From Edwardsiella ictaluri ATCC 33202 (lineage in GTDB: Bacteria; Pseudomonadota; Gammaproteobacteria; Enterobacterales; Enterobacteriaceae), in NCBI RefSeq assembly GCF_000264785.1, contig NZ_AFJI01000052.1, positions 62,001 through 126,000 on the forward strand: a stretch of DNA of 64,000 nt, given 5' to 3'. Under the pieces are notes generated by a model that was not told where the DNA came from, searched no databases, and worked only from the letters and a program-made list of their open reading frames with translations. Positions 31,170 through 39,929 of this stretch are shown here, in pieces; position 1 is the stretch's first letter, and the number at the start of each line of letters is the position of its first letter. The translations under genes were made by a program, and so were the position numbers.

Positions 31170-31466
31170 ATGGCGCTTACAAAAGCTGAAATGTCTGAAC
31201 ACCTGTTTGAAAAGCTTGGGCTGAGCAAACGGGACGCCAAAGACCTCGTCGAGCTGTTTTTCGAAGAGATACGCCGCGCGCTGGAAAATGGCGAGCAGGT
31301 CAAACTGTCCGGTTTCGGAAACTTTGATCTGCGCGACAAGAACCAGAGGCCGGGGCGCAACCCGAAAACCGGGGAAGATATCCCGATTACGGCGCGCCGT
31401 GTTGTGACATTTCGTCCGGGACAGAAGTTAAAGTGCCGGGTCGAAAACGCAACACCCAAGGATTAA
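31170..31466 (+). CDS. ihfA: Integration host factor alpha subunit
   Basis: A 98-residue DNA-bending protein of the HU/IHF family: [17 protein letters not shown]..., with the conserved arm [23 protein letters not shown] whose proline intercalates in the minor groove. It dimerises with IHF-beta. Co-transcription with pheST is conserved from E. coli; a terminator follows. Confidence 0.97.
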   Translation: MALTKAEMSEHLFEKLGLSKRDAKDLVELFFEEIRRALENGEQVKLSGFGNFDLRDKNQRPGRNPKTGEDIPITARRVVTFRPGQKLKCRVENATPKD

Positions 31467-31481
31467 TCAGGCAGACAGGAC

Positions 31482-31508
31482 AAAAGGCCGCCCTTGGGTG
31501 GCCTTTTT
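31482..31508 (+). terminator. Terminator after ihfA
   Basis: AAAAGGCC / GGCCTTTTT with an inner CCC/GGG pairing and a T-run. It ends the pheST-ihfA transcript. Confidence 0.92.
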
Positions 31509-31555
31509 CTTGTACTGTTCAGCGCTTTTACGGGCGAGAGACTGAGGCATTAACT

Positions 31556-31759
31556 ATGCAGGTAAACGATCGGGTCAGTGTCAAAACGGACGGCGGTCCG
31601 CGCCGGATCGGGCGCATTCTGGCGCTGGAGACCTTCAGCGAAGGCACCATGTATTTGGTCGCCCTGGATGACTATCCCCAGGGTATCTGGTTCTTTAATG
31701 AGGCCGGCTGTGCGCAGGGTATCTTTGTTGAGCCGTATGATGACGATGTGTCAGCCTGA
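31556..31759 (+). CDS. Small beta-rich protein of unknown function
   Basis: A 67-residue soluble protein starting [19 protein letters not shown]. The VKTDGG...GRILALE and [17 protein letters not shown] pattern suggests a small SH3-like barrel, but I do not recognise the family with confidence. The ATG at 31556 is chosen because the upstream frame overlaps the ihfA terminator. Its last 14 bp overlap btuC, so it may be translationally coupled to the vitamin B12 importer. Nothing in it suggests a direct role in B12 uptake. Confidence 0.7.
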   Translation: MQVNDRVSVKTDGGPRRIGRILALETFSEGTMYLVALDDYPQGIWFFNEAGCAQGIFVEPYDDDVSA

Positions 31760-32774
31760 CGCAGTGCCCACCTTCAGCGGTCTGATCCAACGCCAGCGGC
31801 GGCGGGACCGTCGCTGCTTGACGTTGCTGGCACTGCTGCTGCTGGCGGCGCTAATGCTGGGGTTGAGCGCTGGTGATATCTGGCTGTGGCCAACGCAATG
31901 GTTCACCCCCGACGGGCAGTTGTTCGTCGGGCAGCTGCGTCTGCCACGGGTGCTGGCGGTGATGGCGGTCGGCGCGGCGCTGGCGGTTAGCGGGGCAGTG
32001 ATGCAGGCGTTGTTTGACAATACCCTGGCCGAGCCGGGGCTGCTGGGCGTCTCTAACGGTGCCGGCGTGGCCTTGGTGATCGCGGTGCTGCTGGGGCAGA
32101 ATTTGATGCCGATGTGGCTGCTCAGCGCGCTGGCCATCGTCGGCGCGTTGACTATTACCCTGTTGTTGATGCTGTTTGCCCGCCGTGGGCGGTTGAACAA
32201 CGCCCGGCTGCTGCTGATCGGCGTCGCGCTGGGGATCGCCTGCAGCGCCGCCATGACCTGGGCGGTCTACTTTAGCAGCAGCCTGGATCTGCGCCAGCTG
32301 CTCTACTGGTTGATGGGCGGCTTCAGCGGCATCGACTGGCGTCAGGGGTGGCTGATGGGCGCGCTGCTGCCGGTGCTGCTGTGGCTGCTGACTCGTGGTG
32401 ATATTCTGAATCTGATGGCGCTGGGGGAGCTGCCTGCCCGTCAGCTGGGGCTGGGCATGACCCACTGGCGTAGCCTGCTGGTGCTGGCTATCGGCTGGCT
32501 GGTCGGGGTGAGCGTCGCGCTGGCCGGTGTGATCGGCTTTGTCGGCCTGGTGGTGCCCCATATGCTGCGCCTGTGGGGCATCACCCAGCACAGAATGCTG
32601 CTTCCGGGCTGCGCGCTGGCGGGCGCCTCGATGCTGCTGCTGGCGGACGTCGTGGCGCGGATCGCACTGTTTTCTGCCGAGTTGCCGATCGGGGTGGTGA
32701 CCTCATCAATTGGTGCACCGCTGTTTATCTGGATGCTACTGCGGCGCTCATCAGGGGGAATCAATGTACGATAA
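31746..32774 (+). CDS. btuC: Vitamin B12 ABC transporter permease
   Basis: A 342-residue FecCD-family permease with about ten transmembrane helices. The segments [24 protein letters not shown] and [14 protein letters not shown], and the cytoplasmic coupling loop near [13 protein letters not shown], are typical. With BtuD and periplasmic BtuF it imports cobalamin. The ATG at 31746 overlaps the preceding small gene and gives the expected length. The following btuD start overlaps its stop by 11 bp. btuE, present between btuC and btuD in E. coli, is absent. Confidence 0.95.
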   Translation: MCQPDAVPTFSGLIQRQRRRDRRCLTLLALLLLAALMLGLSAGDIWLWPTQWFTPDGQLFVGQLRLPRVLAVMAVGAALAVSGAVMQALFDNTLAEPGLLGVSNGAGVALVIAVLLGQNLMPMWLLSALAIVGALTITLLLMLFARRGRLNNARLLLIGVALGIACSAAMTWAVYFSSSLDLRQLLYWLMGGFSGIDWRQGWLMGALLPVLLWLLTRGDILNLMALGELPARQLGLGMTHWRSLLVLAIGWLVGVSVALAGVIGFVGLVVPHMLRLWGITQHRMLLPGCALAGASMLLLADVVARIALFSAELPIGVVTSSIGAPLFIWMLLRRSSGGINVR

Positions 32775-33558
32775 TGGGCTGCGTATCGATGGTGTGGCAG
32801 TTTCCGGCCGGTTGGCGCCCCTGAGTGCGTTGGTGGCGCGCGGACGGTTGGTGCATATCATCGGCCCGAACGGTGCGGGTAAAAGCACACTGTTGCTGCG
32901 GTTAGCCGGTTTATTGAGCGGGGAAGGCGAGGTATGGCTGGCGGGGCGGCCGCTGCTGTGCCAGACTCCCGCACAGCAGGCGCGTTGGCGCGCGTGTCTG
33001 CTACAGCAACAGCTACCGACCGGGCTTATGCCTGTATTTGCTTATCTGGGACTACATGCGCCGCGTACTGCCCCTATCTCGGGGGTCGATACCGTTCTGG
33101 CGATGCTGAGTGAGTGTCTGGGGCTCAGTGACAAACTGAGTCGGCCGATGAGCCATTTGTCCGGTGGTGAGTGGCAGCGGGTACGGCTGGCGGCTGTGCT
33201 ATTGCAAATTTGGCCGACCTTAAATCCGCAGGGGTATCTGCTGCTGCTGGATGAGCCGATGAGCAGCCTGGATATCCGGCAGCAGGCCGCATTGGATGGC
33301 CTGCTGAGTGAACTGTGCGCTGCTGGGGTTACTGTGATTGCCAGTGCGCACGATCTTAATCACACGCTATTCCATGCCGACGATGTCTGGATGCTTAGCC
33401 AGGGGCAGGTGATGGCGCAGGGCACGGCGCAGGCCGTGATGCAGGTGGCGGCCCTGAGTACGTTGTTTGGCGTACCTTTTCGCCGTATCCGCGGCGGCGA
33501 CCGTGACTGGCTCTATTATCACAATGATGAACAGCCTGAAAGCGCATCGGGAAAATGA
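32764..33558 (+). CDS. btuD: Vitamin B12 ABC transporter ATPase
   Basis: A 264-residue ABC ATPase. Walker [10 protein letters not shown], signature LSGGEWQRV, Walker B LLLLDEPM and the switch His in ASAHDLNH are all present. The length is somewhat above E. coli BtuD (249), mostly at the C terminus. The ATG at 32764 overlaps btuC. In E. coli nlpC follows directly; here a 4.7-kb insertion separates them. Confidence 0.95.
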   Translation: MYDNGLRIDGVAVSGRLAPLSALVARGRLVHIIGPNGAGKSTLLLRLAGLLSGEGEVWLAGRPLLCQTPAQQARWRACLLQQQLPTGLMPVFAYLGLHAPRTAPISGVDTVLAMLSECLGLSDKLSRPMSHLSGGEWQRVRLAAVLLQIWPTLNPQGYLLLLDEPMSSLDIRQQAALDGLLSELCAAGVTVIASAHDLNHTLFHADDVWMLSQGQVMAQGTAQAVMQVAALSTLFGVPFRRIRGGDRDWLYYHNDEQPESASGK

Positions 33559-33618
33559 AGCCCAATAAGCATATCCACACTGATAGCTGCCACCATATCA
33601 TCAGCGTATGAAAAACGA

Positions 33619-34860
33619 TCATGTGACATGATAAATCCCTGTATTTTCTAGATGCCGGATAGCTGCGTAATCTTTCCACAGCTGTGCTTTGTCCTTACTG
33701 ATTAAATAGATTGTCCCTGGTTGACTAAATACATCGGTGGTTTGTTGTATGCTCTTTAGCTCATCAACGTAAAACTCTGCCCGATGAAATGAAGCCAATT
33801 GTTTAAGCTGTACAAGCAGTTTTGACGAGGTAAAAACTGCTTCTTTATCATTGATTAAACCGACATTAAAAGTATGATTTTTTAAATGATAGAATGGCTT
33901 TTCCACCAGGCGTGCAAATTTATCCGGTGCCACAATGGAAACTGCGCTAGCGAGTATTTGCCCTATACCGGTAGTGAGATACGAGACATCTGGACGTAGA
34001 ATACCATCGCTTCTTGCCGCTATTTCGACCAGGCAGGGGCCACTTGCAGTCAGCATCACCTCAGCATGACTTGGGCCATGCTGAATACCTAAGCATTGAC
34101 AGACCTTTTTTACATAATTAACTAATTGATTAAACTCAGGAGCACTGTAGTCAATGAGCTCATCGATATCATAAACGATGTTGCCACTGGCAAGCCTCTT
34201 TTTATGATATTTTACGACCTCGCTAACCAGGATATGCCCCCCCAGAGATACGAAGTTGACGACATACTCTGTTCCGTGAAGGAATTCTTGGCATAGGATC
34301 GTTTTATTTATAAGGTTAAGTTTGTTTACCTTATTGGATAGGGTGCTAAAAGCATGGCGCACCTCATCCTGAGAGTGGCAAATAAATACACCGTCAGAGC
34401 CGGCGCTATCAATGGGCTTAAGTACCACAGGGTAGGGCTGATCTTCCAGCCAAGTCAGGATCTCGTCCCATCGCGAGAGTATGCACTGCTTGGCTGGCCA
34501 TAGTCCATGCTCTCTTAATACCTCCAGCATAATAAACTTATTACGGCGCGCATGTGTTTTGGCATATTCGTTACTGTAGGCGAGATTTAACGTGTGATTT
34601 AGCTTGTCAGCGAGCAGGACGCCACTTTCTGCACCGGCAATAATACACTCCGCACCAAACTTAGAGATAAAATCTAGCGTATGGGAAAGATCGCTATGTA
34701 TAATATTTTCTTGGTAAATGCTATAGTCGAAGCTATTATAATAATAGCTATCTAGCTTATCACTGGATGATATATGTATGAGCTTGCATTGCATATTGTG
34801 TAACTCTTTGGCTATGAATTTTCCAGATGAAAACCCATCAACTATTGCGATTTTTTTCAT
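33619..34860 (-). CDS. ATP-grasp carboxylate-amine ligase (island gene 4)
   Basis: A 413-residue ATP-grasp protein. The ATP-binding lysine is K148 in VVLKPIDSAGSDGV; Mg2+ ligands are expected at E267 (HAEVML) and E279 (LVEIAARSDG). This layout is like the BacD/DdaF and L-amino-acid ligase group, which join an amino acid to another amine through an acyl phosphate. There is no signal peptide. The start overlaps the exporter gene by 4 bp (ATGA), with AAGGA 6 bp upstream. It is AT-rich compared with the adjacent btuD. The substrate is unknown; I infer an amino-acid or dipeptide product. Confidence 0.87.
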   Translation of the reverse strand: MKKIAIVDGFSSGKFIAKELHNMQCKLIHISSSDKLDSYYYNSFDYSIYQENIIHSDLSHTLDFISKFGAECIIAGAESGVLLADKLNHTLNLAYSNEYAKTHARRNKFIMLEVLREHGLWPAKQCILSRWDEILTWLEDQPYPVVLKPIDSAGSDGVFICHSQDEVRHAFSTLSNKVNKLNLINKTILCQEFLHGTEYVVNFVSLGGHILVSEVVKYHKKRLASGNIVYDIDELIDYSAPEFNQLVNYVKKVCQCLGIQHGPSHAEVMLTASGPCLVEIAARSDGILRPDVSYLTTGIGQILASAVSIVAPDKFARLVEKPFYHLKNHTFNVGLINDKEAVFTSSKLLVQLKQLASFHRAEFYVDELKSIQQTTDVFSQPGTIYLISKDKAQLWKDYAAIRHLENTGIYHVT

Positions 34861-35795
34861 CTTTCATCCTTATCGATTTTTTGTAGTTTTACGATGCTTA
34901 AAATGATGAGTAGAAACGTTATCATAATAACTGTAATGAAAGTTTCAGATGATATATGGATACGTGGATCAAAAAACTGAAAGAGTAAAGTAAATATAGG
35001 CAGCAACAGTAGGATTAATGATACATGTATTGGGTCCAATGTTGCAATGCTGCTTTGGATGAGAAACACAGGTAGTATGTGCCCAATAATAGAAAGGCTC
35101 AGGATAATTAGCAGCATTTCTTTATTTAATAAAAAAGATATCTCATAGGAGAACATATAAAATAGCGTGACCAGTAACATTAATATGTTACGCACACCTA
35201 ATATTTCATAGGTCTTCCAGTCCCCCGTGCTTAGTCTTTTAGAAAAAAAAGTATACAATACTGTTCCTATTGCACTAAGGACGACACAGGATATACCAAT
35301 GATTCTTTCTGTTGTCGTTGTATCTGTAACGCCACTTTTCCCAACATAGGAGTTAACCAGCATAACAACGACACTTGTCAATATCACCCAGGCTGCATAT
35401 CCTTCATATTTTGTAGGGTGGGATGTGTCTTTAATAATATAACGTGAAATGATGAGTGTCAGAGCTGGACCACAAGCAACCGATGCAATGCCCACGACTG
35501 CTGGCTCAAGGTATTTCAATGATAGTATCAGCCCCCCCCAGTTTAATAGAACGGCGGAATTTACTAAAAATAGGTTGCCAAAATTCGCCTTCGCTTTAAT
35601 GAAGTAATACCGCGATCCTTTTTTTACGCTGGAGATGATGCTGAAAACCAGGGTTGACAGAATAAAACAGTAGATAATGAAAATTGCCGGATTGACCTCT
35701 TGAATAACATTGGCTACATAGACATCGAATCCCGCACTAATCATGCAAAAAACGACCCCTAAACTAACGCCGGAAAATGCTGCGTTGGTGCTCAT
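34857..35795 (-). CDS. DMT/EamA-type exporter (island gene 3)
   Basis: A 312-residue polytopic membrane protein with about ten hydrophobic segments in two repeats, typical of the drug/metabolite transporter (EamA) superfamily. Examples are the pairs around LLNWGGLILSLKYLEPAVVG and IIGHILPVFLIQSSIATLDP, the latter the usual conserved helix 9 region. Family members often export amino acids or small metabolites. AAGGA lies 8 bp before the ATG. Because the other three island genes look biosynthetic, this is probably the exporter of their product or a self-protection pump. Confidence 0.87.
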   Translation of the reverse strand: MSTNAAFSGVSLGVVFCMISAGFDVYVANVIQEVNPAIFIIYCFILSTLVFSIISSVKKGSRYYFIKAKANFGNLFLVNSAVLLNWGGLILSLKYLEPAVVGIASVACGPALTLIISRYIIKDTSHPTKYEGYAAWVILTSVVVMLVNSYVGKSGVTDTTTTERIIGISCVVLSAIGTVLYTFFSKRLSTGDWKTYEILGVRNILMLLVTLFYMFSYEISFLLNKEMLLIILSLSIIGHILPVFLIQSSIATLDPIHVSLILLLLPIFTLLFQFFDPRIHISSETFITVIMITFLLIILSIVKLQKIDKDER

Positions 35796-35861
35796 TGGAT
35801 TATCCTTTGATAAAAGTATCCATGCGATTTCAGTATAATGTCCATGATGGTGCTATTATTC

Positions 35862-36428
35862 TTAGTTATCGATAATGGTTACTTTATTATCATCAATCTT
35901 TATTTTTACTATCGATATAATATCATGACCTGTTTCCTCTTTTACGTTGATTCTTCCATTGTTTTGCGATTTTTCGACAACACATATTACTCTCTCCACT
36001 ATACCTCCAGCATTTTCTATTGCTTTTATTAAAGAAATAACTGTGCCGCCAGTGCTTATTGTATCATCAATAATAACCACCCTATCATTTTTATTTATGC
36101 CATTTAGATATATATTTCCATCAAAGTACTCTGAGGAAATTTTTACAACATTTTTATTATATTCATTGAGGCTATATGGATACCAGCGAGCCATTGCAAG
36201 AGGTTTTCCAGTCAACAGAGATATCGTAGTAGCTAATGGCGCACCTTTATCCTCCTCGGTGACGATTTTATCAAAGCTAATATTTATATATTTAATAACT
36301 TGATAAGCTATCTCAATTAAAACAATAGGTCTAAGTGCTGGTAACTGGTCGCTAAATTCATTAACGGTTGTTAACATACGGCCTGATTTAACAACTTTAG
36401 CATTCGTATAAATTTCCTCAAGAAGCAT
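35862..36428 (-). CDS. Purine-type phosphoribosyltransferase (island gene 2)
   Basis: A 188-residue type I PRTase. The PRPP-binding loop VVIIDDTISTGGT (residues 117-129) has both acidic residues. KGAPLATTISLLTGKPLAMAR is the second conserved region, resembling archaeal hypoxanthine/guanine-type PRTases and Apt/Xpt enzymes more than OPRTase. ATG 36428 is preferred over two upstream in-frame ATGs because GGAG is 6 bp before it, which leaves 13 bp after the upstream gene's stop. A PRTase is unusual in an amino-acid cassette; it may process a nucleobase substrate or salvage one. Function is inferred only to family level. Confidence 0.88.
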   Translation of the reverse strand: MLLEEIYTNAKVVKSGRMLTTVNEFSDQLPALRPIVLIEIAYQVIKYINISFDKIVTEEDKGAPLATTISLLTGKPLAMARWYPYSLNEYNKNVVKISSEYFDGNIYLNGINKNDRVVIIDDTISTGGTVISLIKAIENAGGIVERVICVVEKSQNNGRINVKEETGHDIISIVKIKIDDNKVTIIDN

Positions 36429-36441
36429 GATGATCTCCATT

Positions 36442-37380
36442 TTACATATTATATTCTGGATATATGCCATTCCATCGGCTCTTATATTTCCATGAGCTGT
36501 CGAAGAAAATTGTTATGATTACTTTATTGGATACGCTCCTCATGATCTCTTCACTTATTAAAATGTTGGCGCCGCAAGTTGGGCCGATTTCTTTATTGTT
36601 TGTTTTTATGAACCTCCGCATTCGCGCCCATGCGTGTTCTCCACTAATGACTTTTATTTCGTCTATTAGATCTATTTTTGTATTACCTGATATCTTTCCC
36701 GCGCCTAGACCCATCATATTATGTGGGCGATGCGTGAAAATCTTTTTATTTATCTTTGCGTGGATAGGTGATGATTTATCAACCTCAATGCCAATTGACT
36801 TGAGTTTTGGGAATTCTTCTTTTAATATTTTTGATATTCCTGAAAATGTTCCACCTGTTCCTATCGAGCAAATAAAATAATCCGGATTTATATTTTTTGA
36901 TGCTAGCTGTTTAATTATTTCGCGTCCGCACTCATACCATGACTCCATGTTTAATATATTCTCTGACTGGTTTATATAGAATGAATTTTTATTGACTTTA
37001 GCGTATGCAATTGCTTCATCATCAGAGCCATTCAGGAATTTTTCCTTTGGTGTTTCAATGATTTCCGCACCAAAGCTTTTTATTTGTTGAATTCGTTCTC
37101 TCGTCATGCCTTCTGGCATAAATATAACAACATTGTATCCTTTCTGTTGCCCAATCCATGCTAGTGCAGCGCCACCGTTTCCCGTTGAGCAATCTATCAG
37201 TGTCATGCCGGGAGAAATTTTACCATGCAGCTCAAGTGATTCTATTATATGTAGAAATGTGCGATCTTTATGGCTCCCTGTGGGGTTCTTGTATTCACAC
37301 TTTACAAATAATCTATTTCCATTGCTTGATATATTTGTTAGTTCAATAAGTTCGGTGTTTCCGATCTGTTCGACATCCAT
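36442..37380 (-). CDS. Cysteine-synthase-like PLP enzyme (island gene 1)
   Basis: A 312-residue fold-type II PLP enzyme. K38 in NPTGSHKDR is the Schiff-base lysine, STGNGG (65-70) binds the substrate carboxylate, and GTGGT (174-178) binds the PLP phosphate. The C terminus FFDSSWKYKSR matches the cysteine-synthase pattern. Such enzymes replace the beta-substituent of O-acetyl- or O-phosphoserine; SbnA-type members make precursors of diaminopropionate. It is the first gene of the island operon, with AAAGGT 7 bp before the ATG. Since the chromosome should have its own cysK/cysM, a specialised product is likely. Composition is strongly AT-rich. Confidence 0.9.
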   Translation of the reverse strand: MDVEQIGNTELIELTNISSNGNRLFVKCEYKNPTGSHKDRTFLHIIESLELHGKISPGMTLIDCSTGNGGAALAWIGQQKGYNVVIFMPEGMTRERIQQIKSFGAEIIETPKEKFLNGSDDEAIAYAKVNKNSFYINQSENILNMESWYECGREIIKQLASKNINPDYFICSIGTGGTFSGISKILKEEFPKLKSIGIEVDKSSPIHAKINKKIFTHRPHNMMGLGAGKISGNTKIDLIDEIKVISGEHAWARMRRFIKTNNKEIGPTCGANILISEEIMRSVSNKVIITIFFDSSWKYKSRWNGIYPEYNM

Positions 37381-37416
37381 TTCTTACACCTTTTAAATTT
37401 ATTAATCTGTTTGTTT

Positions 37417-37445
37417 TTAATACGCTTGTTTTGATGGTAAATCAA
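37417..37445 (-). promoter_or_regulatory. Island promoter with overlapping dyad
   Basis: On the minus strand TTGATT (37445-37440) and TATTAA (37422-37417) are spaced by 17 bp, about 40 bp before the first island gene. The -35 overlaps an inverted repeat TTGAT-N5-ATCAA (37431-37445), a possible repressor or activator site. Confidence 0.5.
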
Positions 37446-37475
37446 TAAGTGTAGAGCGATTTTATTGCATGAGGG

Positions 37476-37775
37476 ATGCTTGGTGAGCAGCGTCTGAGGG
37501 GGGTGTTTTACGCGATGATTCTGCTTGCGATAGGGTATTTTCTTGTTGGATGGGTTAATTTCTATAGTATTACCTGTGCATTTCGTACCATAGGGAATAA
37601 TCTACTGTGTCATTGTTTAATTAGTGTGTTTAGATTTCTTGTTGCAAAATCATATTTAATTATTATGTTAACCTTGGTGTTCATATTGTTACATTGGCTC
37701 TTGGTGCGGAGGGCGCCGTTGCCGTTTCTTGATGTAAGCATAAGCGGTGGTCGGGCGCCAACCAGATTAAATTAG
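37476..37775 (+). CDS. Possible small membrane protein
   Basis: A 99-residue frame with two strong hydrophobic segments (VFYAMILLAIGYFLVGWVNF and LIIMLTLVFILLHWLLV). It is divergent from the island operon. GAGGG lies almost against the ATG, too close for a good ribosome-binding site, and there is no family match, so it may be chance. If real it could be an immunity or accessory membrane protein. Confidence 0.25.
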   Translation: MLGEQRLRGVFYAMILLAIGYFLVGWVNFYSITCAFRTIGNNLLCHCLISVFRFLVAKSYLIIMLTLVFILLHWLLVRRAPLPFLDVSISGGRAPTRLN

Positions 37776-37970
37776 ATGAATGTATTGATGTAATTTATAA
37801 TATCTGCCTTTGTTCTGTAGTCATAACCGCAATGGTACTTGAGTGTCACCGGTGGTTATTCATATTGTTCATGTATCAGGCCGTAGGACATGGCAATATA
37901 ATGCAATGAGCGAATAGGGGTGAAAATGGCTATATGCGTTGGCAGTGCGGGCAACACGGCGTAGCGTTAT

Positions 37971-38087
37971 ACGCTATGGACGCTATGGACGCTATGGACG
38001 CTATGGACGCTATGGACGCTATGGACGCTATGGACGCTATGGACGCTATGGACGCTATGGACGCTATGGACGCTATGGATGCTATGG
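37971..38087 (+). repeat. 9-bp tandem repeat, 13 units
   Basis: Twelve perfect head-to-tail copies of ACGCTATGG (37971-38078) plus one variant ATGCTATGG. In one frame it would encode repeating Ala-Met-Asp, but that ORF has no ribosome-binding site. The array sits between the AT-rich island and nlpC. Copy number is likely to vary between strains. Confidence 0.97.
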
Positions 38088-38346
38088 GCCTGCGCTGCGG
38101 TGTTGGTAGTACAGGAATAAATAGCCCGCGCCGCGGGTATCTCTGCCGTTCGTTAACTCAGTATTTTGTTGCTTTGATGAGCTAAACCTCAGGTTTTATC
38201 CCATGACGCATAAAAAACTTGACCTCAGCATGTGTTTCCCCATTATTTATTGATTAAGGCTGTGCGTAGTATGGCTGATAACATCAGGGAGAGTGCGCCA
38301 GCAGGCGCCGTTATAGACGCTAGCGCATCATTGAGGCATAAGGGAG

Positions 38347-38835
38347 ATGAGACGATTGGCATCCGTATACCGCTATTGTGCATGGTGTAGCGTTGCACTG
38401 ATTCTGGCAGGATGTAGCAGCAAACACCGTGCACCGCCACCATCTGGCCGTCTGGCAGACCCGATAGTGGTGGTAGCGCAACTCAATGATCAACTGCAGC
38501 AGTGGCATGGTTCGCCATATCGCTATGGCGGAATGGCGCGTAGCGGTGTTGACTGCTCCGGCTTTGTGTACCGAACCTTCCGCGATCGCTTTGCCATTCA
38601 GCTGCCGCGGACGACACAGGAGCAAACCTCGCTGGGTACCCGGGTATCGCGGGACGATCTGTTACCCGGCGATCTGGTGTTTTTCCGCACCGGAAGCGGT
38701 GATAACGGTCTGCATGTCGGTATTTATGATACCAATGATACGTTTATCCACGCGTCGACCTCGCAAGGGGTAACGCGATCGTCGCTGAACAACGTCTACT
38801 GGCGTAATGCCTACTGGCAGGCCCGGCGTCTATAG
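38347..38835 (+). CDS. nlpC: NlpC/P60 lipoprotein peptidase
   Basis: A 162-residue lipoprotein with the papain-like NlpC/P60 fold. The lipobox LILAGC precedes the catalytic domain, where Cys in GVDCSGFV, His in GLHVGIY and His in FIHAST form the expected triad. Family members cleave D-Glu-meso-DAP or related bonds in peptidoglycan. In E. coli it follows btuD, so the island interrupts that pair. AGGGAG abuts the ATG at 38347; the in-frame TTG at 38356 is better spaced (9 bp) and may be the true start. Confidence 0.93.
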   Translation: MRRLASVYRYCAWCSVALILAGCSSKHRAPPPSGRLADPIVVVAQLNDQLQQWHGSPYRYGGMARSGVDCSGFVYRTFRDRFAIQLPRTTQEQTSLGTRVSRDDLLPGDLVFFRTGSGDNGLHVGIYDTNDTFIHASTSQGVTRSSLNNVYWRNAYWQARRL

Positions 38836-38909
38836 CCTCCGCTGCGGGCTCTTATCTGCGCAGTGGCAGTGCTATCATCATGACTTTAGCTCAGTAAAAA
38901 GGCATGGTT

Positions 38910-39923
38910 ATGACGCCGTTATCGCTTTTTATCTCCGATTCTCACGATCCCTGGTTCAATCTGGCGGTGGAAGAGTGCATCTTCCGCCAGATGGATCCCG
39001 CACAGCGGGTTCTTTTCTTGTGGCGTAATGTCGATACGGTGGTGATTGGCCGCGCACAAAATCCCTGGCGCGAGTGCAATACCCGTCGCATGGCGCAGGA
39101 CGGCGTTAAACTGGCCCGGCGTAGCAGCGGCGGTGGCGCAGTGTTTCACGATCTGGGCAACAGCTGTTTTACCTTTATGGCCGGTAAGCCCGGCTATGAT
39201 AAGCAGGTCTCCACAGGCATCATTCTTGCTGCGCTGGCAGGGCTGGGAATGGATGTCCAGGCCAGCGGGCGCAACGATCTGGAGTTGGATACCCCGCAGG
39301 GAAGGCGCAAAATTTCCGGTTCGGCCTACCGCGAGACCCAGGATCGCGGTTTTCATCACGGAACCCTGCTGCTGAATGCCAATCTGGGCCGTCTGGCCGA
39401 CTATCTGAACCCCGACCTGAAGAAGCTGCAGGCTAAGGGCATTGCCTCAGTGCGCGCGCGCGTCGCCAATCTGTCGGAGTGGGTTGCGGACATCAATCAT
39501 ACGCGTCTGTGCAATGCCATCGTCGAAGCCTTTTTTACCCATTACGGGCAGCGGGTCGCACCGCAGCATATCTCGCTGCAGCATCTTCCGGATCTGCCCG
39601 GCTTTGCACAGCAGTTTCAGCGCCAGAGCAGCTGGGCGTGGAACTATGGCCAGGCGCCCGACTTTAGCCATGTGATGGAGACGCGTTTTGACTGGGGCGG
39701 CGTGGAGCTGCACTGCGAGGTGGCGCGGGGGACGATCGTCCGTGCCCGTCTGTTCAGCGATGCGTTGACGCCGGCGCCGCTTGAGGCGCTGACCGTCGCA
39801 CTGGCGGGCTGTCCCTATCAGGGAGAGGCGGTATCCCAGCGGGTGTTGGCGCAGGGAGGAGATGATACGACAGGGAGGATGATACCCCAGCTGGCGGCAT
39901 GGCTGCGCCGCCAGCTGGCCTAG
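38910..39923 (+). CDS. lplA: Lipoate-protein ligase A
   Basis: A 337-residue enzyme that activates free lipoate with ATP and attaches it to E2 and H-protein domains. The signature [15 protein letters not shown] and SGSAYRET with its lipoyl-binding residues are present; the C-terminal accessory domain is complete. Length matches E. coli LplA (338). ATG 38910 is preferred over 38904, because AAAAAGG is then 7 bp upstream rather than 1. It converges on the kinase gene with 6 bp between stops. Confidence 0.95.
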   Translation: MTPLSLFISDSHDPWFNLAVEECIFRQMDPAQRVLFLWRNVDTVVIGRAQNPWRECNTRRMAQDGVKLARRSSGGGAVFHDLGNSCFTFMAGKPGYDKQVSTGIILAALAGLGMDVQASGRNDLELDTPQGRRKISGSAYRETQDRGFHHGTLLLNANLGRLADYLNPDLKKLQAKGIASVRARVANLSEWVADINHTRLCNAIVEAFFTHYGQRVAPQHISLQHLPDLPGFAQQFQRQSSWAWNYGQAPDFSHVMETRFDWGGVELHCEVARGTIVRARLFSDALTPAPLEALTVALAGCPYQGEAVSQRVLAQGGDDTTGRMIPQLAAWLRRQLA

Positions 39924-39929
39924 GGCTGG

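Noticed and set aside
37431-37445. FNR box at the island promoter
   Set aside because: The spacer is 5 bp rather than the required 4, so it is recorded only as a dyad.
37971-38087. CRISPR array
   Set aside because: Units are 9 bp, directly joined, with no spacers and no cas genes nearby.
37934-38185. ORF with an Ala-Met-Asp repeat
   Set aside because: The repeat is an artefact of the 9-bp array; there is no ribosome-binding site, and flanking residues match no protein type.
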